Shown: positions 5,004 through 7,373 of the stretch, piece after piece | Position numbering within the stretch: position 1 is the first letter of the stretch | Layout of the letters: each line of letters starts with the position of its first letter | Assembly: GCA_005884715.1 (NCBI GenBank) | Contig: VAZZ01000146.1 | Span: forward strand, 1 to 7,373 | Direction: 5' to 3' | Length of the DNA: 7,373 nt | Source: Alphaproteobacteria bacterium | GTDB taxonomy: Bacteria > Pseudomonadota > Alphaproteobacteria > Rhizobiales > Aestuariivirgaceae | Program-made: the position numbers and the translations under genes | Notes under the pieces: generated by a model | Seen by the model: only the letters and a program-made list of their open reading frames with translations | Databases searched by the model: none | What the model was told of the DNA's origin: nothing

Positions 5004-5606
5004 ATGTCGGATATGCTGAAGGCACTGAGCGCTCATATCGCGGACCGGCTTGGTCCGGCCATTCTCGCCAGCGCCATTTCCCATGGCGAACTCACCATCG
5101 AAGCCGAACCCGCCCAGATCGCCACCGTCATGCGTTTCCTGCACGATGACGCCGAATGCCGCTTCGTCTGCTTCATCGATATCTGCGGCGCCGATTATCC
5201 TGAGCGCGAGAAGCGCTTCGACGTGGTCTATCATCTCCTGAGCCCTTACAAGAATCAGCGCATCCGCGTGAAGGTGAAGGCCGACGAGATGACGCCGGTG
5301 CCGAGCGTGATCGAGGTGTTTCCGGCCGCCGACTGGTTCGAGCGCGAGGTCTTCGATCTCTACGGCGTGCTGTTCTCCGGTCATCCGGATCTGCGCCGCA
5401 TACTCACTGATTATGGCTTCGCCGGTCATCCCCTGCGCAAGGATTTCCCGCTCACCGGCCATGTCGAAGTGCGCTATGACGATGAACAGAAGCGCGTCGT
5501 CTATGAGCCGGTGAAACTCGTCCAGGAATTCCGCAAATTCGACTATCTGTCGCCCTGGGAAGGTACTGACTACATCCTTCCCGGCGATGAGAAGGCGAAA
5601 TCATGA
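5004..5606 (+). CDS. nuoC: NADH:quinone oxidoreductase subunit C (30 kDa subunit)
   Basis: NuoC is a peripheral-arm subunit of complex I without cofactors, packing against NuoD near the quinone site. The 200-residue product has the N-terminal alpha/beta domain and the complete 30-kDa signature ADWFEREVFDLYGVLFSGHP continuing to LRKDFPLTG (109-152). The C-terminal tail has the usual YEPVKLVQEFRKFD pattern (167-180). It is a separate gene, not fused to nuoD as in E. coli, which is the alphaproteobacterial and mitochondrial arrangement. The start at 5004 lies five bases after the nuoB stop, with GGAG at 4989-4992 as a distant ribosome site; Met4 is a less likely alternative. Its stop overlaps the next gene as ATGA. 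Confidence 0.97.
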   Translation: MSDMLKALSAHIADRLGPAILASAISHGELTIEAEPAQIATVMRFLHDDAECRFVCFIDICGADYPEREKRFDVVYHLLSPYKNQRIRVKVKADEMTPVPSVIEVFPAADWFEREVFDLYGVLFSGHPDLRRILTDYGFAGHPLRKDFPLTGHVEVRYDDEQKRVVYEPVKLVQEFRKFDYLSPWEGTDYILPGDEKAKS

Positions 5607-5932
5607 AGGATAGCCTCAAGCCGGGGGTGAGCCACCGCTTCGTCTACCGAGTGCCGCGCGAGAAGACGGTGCCGTTTCTCTATCCCGAGGCGCCCGCTTT
5701 CCAGGCCATGCCCGAGGTGTTTGCCACCGGCTACATGGTCGGCCTGATGGAATGGGCGTCGGTCGAGCTGCTGAAGCCCCATCTCGATGAGGGCGTCGAA
5801 GGGCGCCGGGTATGGTTCAAGATCCACGCCAATGATGGTGTCGACACCATCGGCGAGGGCCGCCACGAAAGAGCGGTCGTGATCTGGAATAAGTTCAACG
5901 CGCGTGTCGCCGAGAAAGCGGTGAAGCAATGA
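5603..5932 (+). CDS. FlK-like hot-dog thioesterase homologue with apparent internal deletion, inside the nuo operon
   Basis: The 109-residue product resembles fluoroacetyl-CoA thioesterase (FlK)-like proteins, small hot-dog fold enzymes that hydrolyse acyl-CoA thioesters. The N-terminal two thirds are typical: SLKPGVSHRFVYRVP (4-18), TVPFLYPEAPAF (22-33) and MPEVFATGYMVGLMEWAS (36-53), with Thr42 and Glu50 at the numbers of the FlK catalytic Thr and Glu. The end is also typical: VEGRRVWFKIHANDG and DTIGEGRHER (to residue 90). Between them, after HLDEG (60-64), about 30 residues present in relatives are absent, including the G-x-H-x-N-x-S-H-type strand that supplies the catalytic His (His76 in FlK). 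Family length is about 139 residues. The frame is intact and both ends overlap nuoC and nuoD by ATGA. A catalytic enzyme is therefore unlikely; a relic or a repurposed protein fits better. The homology call comes from memory of the family and has not been searched. Confidence 0.75.
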   Translation: MKDSLKPGVSHRFVYRVPREKTVPFLYPEAPAFQAMPEVFATGYMVGLMEWASVELLKPHLDEGVEGRRVWFKIHANDGVDTIGEGRHERAVVIWNKFNARVAEKAVKQ

Positions 5933-7125
5933 CCACGGCCGAAGCCGATATTCGCAACTTCACCATCAATTTCGGGCCGCAGCATCCAGCCGCCCATGGC
6001 GTCCTGCGTCTCGTCCTCGAGCTCGATGGCGAGGTGGTGATGCGCGTCGACCCGCATATCGGCCTCCTGCACCGCGGCACCGAAAAGCTCATCGAGCACA
6101 AGACCTATCTCCAGGCGGTGCCCTATTTCGACCGGCTCGATTATGTGGCGCCGATGAACCAGGAGCACGCTTTCGCGCTCGCCGTCGAAAGGCTGCTCGG
6201 CATCGCCGTGCCGATGCGCGGCCAGCTCATTCGCGTGCTCTATTCCGAGATCGGGCGGCTCCTGTCGCATCTTCTCAATGTCACGACGCAGGCGATGGAT
6301 GTCGGAGCACTGACCCCGCCGCTCTGGGGCTTCGAGGAGCGCGAGAAGCTGATGGTGTTCTATGAGCGCGCTTCCGGCTCGCGCATGCATGCCGCCTATG
6401 TGCGCCCGGGCGGCGTGCACCAGGATCTGCCGCAGAAGCTCATCGACGACATCGGGACCTTCTGCGAGCATCATCCCGAGGTGCTGGACGATATCGAGGG
6501 GCTTCTCACCGACAACCGCATCTTCAAGCAGCGCAATGTCGATATCGGCGTGGTCAAGCTCGATGACTGCTTCGCCTGGGGTTTCTCAGGCGTGATGGTC
6601 AGGGGATCGGGTGCTGCCTGGGACCTGCGCAAGGCGCAGCCCTATGAGTGCTATGGCGATCTCGATTTCGACATTCCGATCGGCAAGAACGGCGACTGCT
6701 ACGACCGCTACCTGATCCGCGTGGAAGAAATGCGCCAGTCGGTGCGCATCATGAAGCAGTGCATTGAAAGGCTGAATGGCGCGCAAGGCAAGACGCCGAT
6801 ATCGTCAATGGACGGCAAGGTCGTGCCGCCCAAACGCTCCGAGATGAAGCGCTCGATGGAATCCCTCATCCATCATTTCAAGCTCTACACCGAGGGCTAC
6901 AAAGTGCCGCAAGGCGAGGTCTATGCCGCCGTCGAGGCGCCGAAGGGCGAATTCGGCGTCTATCTCGTATCCGACGGAACCAACAAGCCCTATCGCTGCA
7001 AGATCAGGGCGCCGGGCTTCGCCCATCTCCAGGCGATGGATTTCATGTGCCGCGGCCACATGCTGGCCGATGTCAGTGCGGTGCTGGGCTCCCTCGATAT
7101 CGTGTTCGGTGAGGTTGACCGATGA
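5929..7125 (+). CDS. nuoD: NADH:quinone oxidoreductase subunit D (49 kDa subunit)
   Basis: NuoD forms, with NuoB, the quinone-reducing site of complex I and descends from the large subunit of [NiFe] hydrogenases. The 398-residue protein is full length. The N-terminal signature INFGPQHPAAHGVLRLV (13-29) carries His23, and PYFDRLDYVAPMNQEH (65-80) carries Tyr72. Their spacing of 49 residues equals that of the quinone-binding His38 and Tyr87 of Thermus Nqo4. Further hallmarks are LLSHLLN (111-117), the ERASGSRMHAAYVRPGGV block (146-163), and the C-terminal CRGHMLADVSAVLGSLDIVFGEVDR region (from 374). The cysteines that bind NiFe in hydrogenases are absent, as expected. The ATG at 5929 overlaps the stop of the preceding small gene, and its own stop overlaps nuoE as ATGA. 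Confidence 0.98.
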   Translation: MTTAEADIRNFTINFGPQHPAAHGVLRLVLELDGEVVMRVDPHIGLLHRGTEKLIEHKTYLQAVPYFDRLDYVAPMNQEHAFALAVERLLGIAVPMRGQLIRVLYSEIGRLLSHLLNVTTQAMDVGALTPPLWGFEEREKLMVFYERASGSRMHAAYVRPGGVHQDLPQKLIDDIGTFCEHHPEVLDDIEGLLTDNRIFKQRNVDIGVVKLDDCFAWGFSGVMVRGSGAAWDLRKAQPYECYGDLDFDIPIGKNGDCYDRYLIRVEEMRQSVRIMKQCIERLNGAQGKTPISSMDGKVVPPKRSEMKRSMESLIHHFKLYTEGYKVPQGEVYAAVEAPKGEFGVYLVSDGTNKPYRCKIRAPGFAHLQAMDFMCRGHMLADVSAVLGSLDIVFGEVDR

Positions 7126-7373
7126 GCGTGCGCCGTCTCGATCCTGTCCAGCCCGAGAGCTTCGCCTTCACGCGCGAGAATCTCGCCTGGGCCCGGGAGA
7201 CGATCAAGAAATATCCGGAAGGCAAGCAGGCTTCCGCCGTCATTCCGCTTCTATGGCGCGCCCAGGAACAGAATGAAGGCTGGGTGCCGAAGCCGGCGAT
7301 GGAATATATCGCCAACATGCTCTCCATGAGCTTCATCCGCGTCTATGAGGTCGCGACCTTCTATACGATGTTC
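7122..7373 (+). CDS. nuoE: NADH:quinone oxidoreductase subunit E, N-terminal part (runs off the window)
   Basis: NuoE (24 kDa subunit) belongs to the NADH-oxidising module of complex I and carries the [2Fe-2S] cluster N1a. Only the first 84 codons are present. They contain the expected helical domain, FTRENLAWARETIKKYP (16-32), the ASAVIPLLWRAQEQNEGWV pattern (37-55), and MEYIANMLSM leading to the family motif VYEVATFYTMF (74-84), where the window ends. The cluster-binding cysteines of the thioredoxin-like domain lie downstream and cannot be checked. The ATG at 7122 overlaps the nuoD stop (ATGA), so this start is well supported by coupling. Confidence 0.96.
   Translation, partial: MSVRRLDPVQPESFAFTRENLAWARETIKKYPEGKQASAVIPLLWRAQEQNEGWVPKPAMEYIANMLSMSFIRVYEVATFYTMF

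Noticed and set aside
5731..6474. Minus-strand open frame of 247 codons across the thioesterase-like gene and nuoD
   Set aside because: It is antisense to coupled operon genes, and its composition is that of a shadow frame.
1..7373. CRISPR arrays, insertion sequences, rRNA genes or phage genes
   Set aside because: No regularly spaced repeats, transposase or integrase motifs, or rRNA sequence were seen on either strand.

Overview
The window looks like a chromosomal segment of an alphaproteobacterium, most likely of the order Hyphomicrobiales. The evidence is a GC-rich sequence with alphaproteobacterial codon use, separate nuoC and nuoD genes inside a nuoABCDE cluster, RIME-like palindromic repeats of the kind known from rhizobia, and a possible Irr-type iron-control site. 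The species cannot be named from the sequence alone.

Layout. Positions 1-1470 (minus strand) hold an iron(III) ABC uptake system: a periplasmic FutA/FbpA-type binding protein (409-1470), then the first 55 codons of its permease (1-166). Two inverted RIME-like repeats lie between them. Positions 1471-1629 are a divergent regulatory region with an Irr-box-like palindrome and a 9-bp perfect dyad. Positions 1630-2874 (plus strand) encode a 414-residue MscS-family mechanosensitive channel with seven predicted membrane segments. tRNA-Asp(GTC) follows at 2932-3008 with its own strong promoter. Positions 3079-3755 (minus strand) hold a toxin-first type II toxin-antitoxin operon of the RelE/Gp49 plus HTH antidote kind. 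It has a large nested palindrome over its promoter and a probable leaderless toxin start. Positions 3806-4096 are non-coding and probably carry the promoter of the respiratory operon. Positions 4097-7373 (plus strand) are nuoA, nuoB, nuoC, a small extra gene, nuoD and the start of nuoE.

The nuo genes encode the proton-pumping NADH:quinone oxidoreductase (complex I): NuoA in the membrane, NuoB/C/D forming the quinone-reducing module, and NuoE in the NADH-oxidising module. Most junctions overlap by 4-10 bp, so the genes look translationally coupled.

The most unusual item is the gene at 5603-5932, between nuoC and nuoD with ATGA overlaps at both ends. It resembles fluoroacetyl-CoA thioesterase (FlK)-like hot-dog proteins at both termini. 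About 30 central residues appear to be missing, including the region that should carry the catalytic His, although the frame is intact. It is either a decaying thioesterase kept open by translational coupling, or a repurposed non-catalytic protein in a complex I operon.
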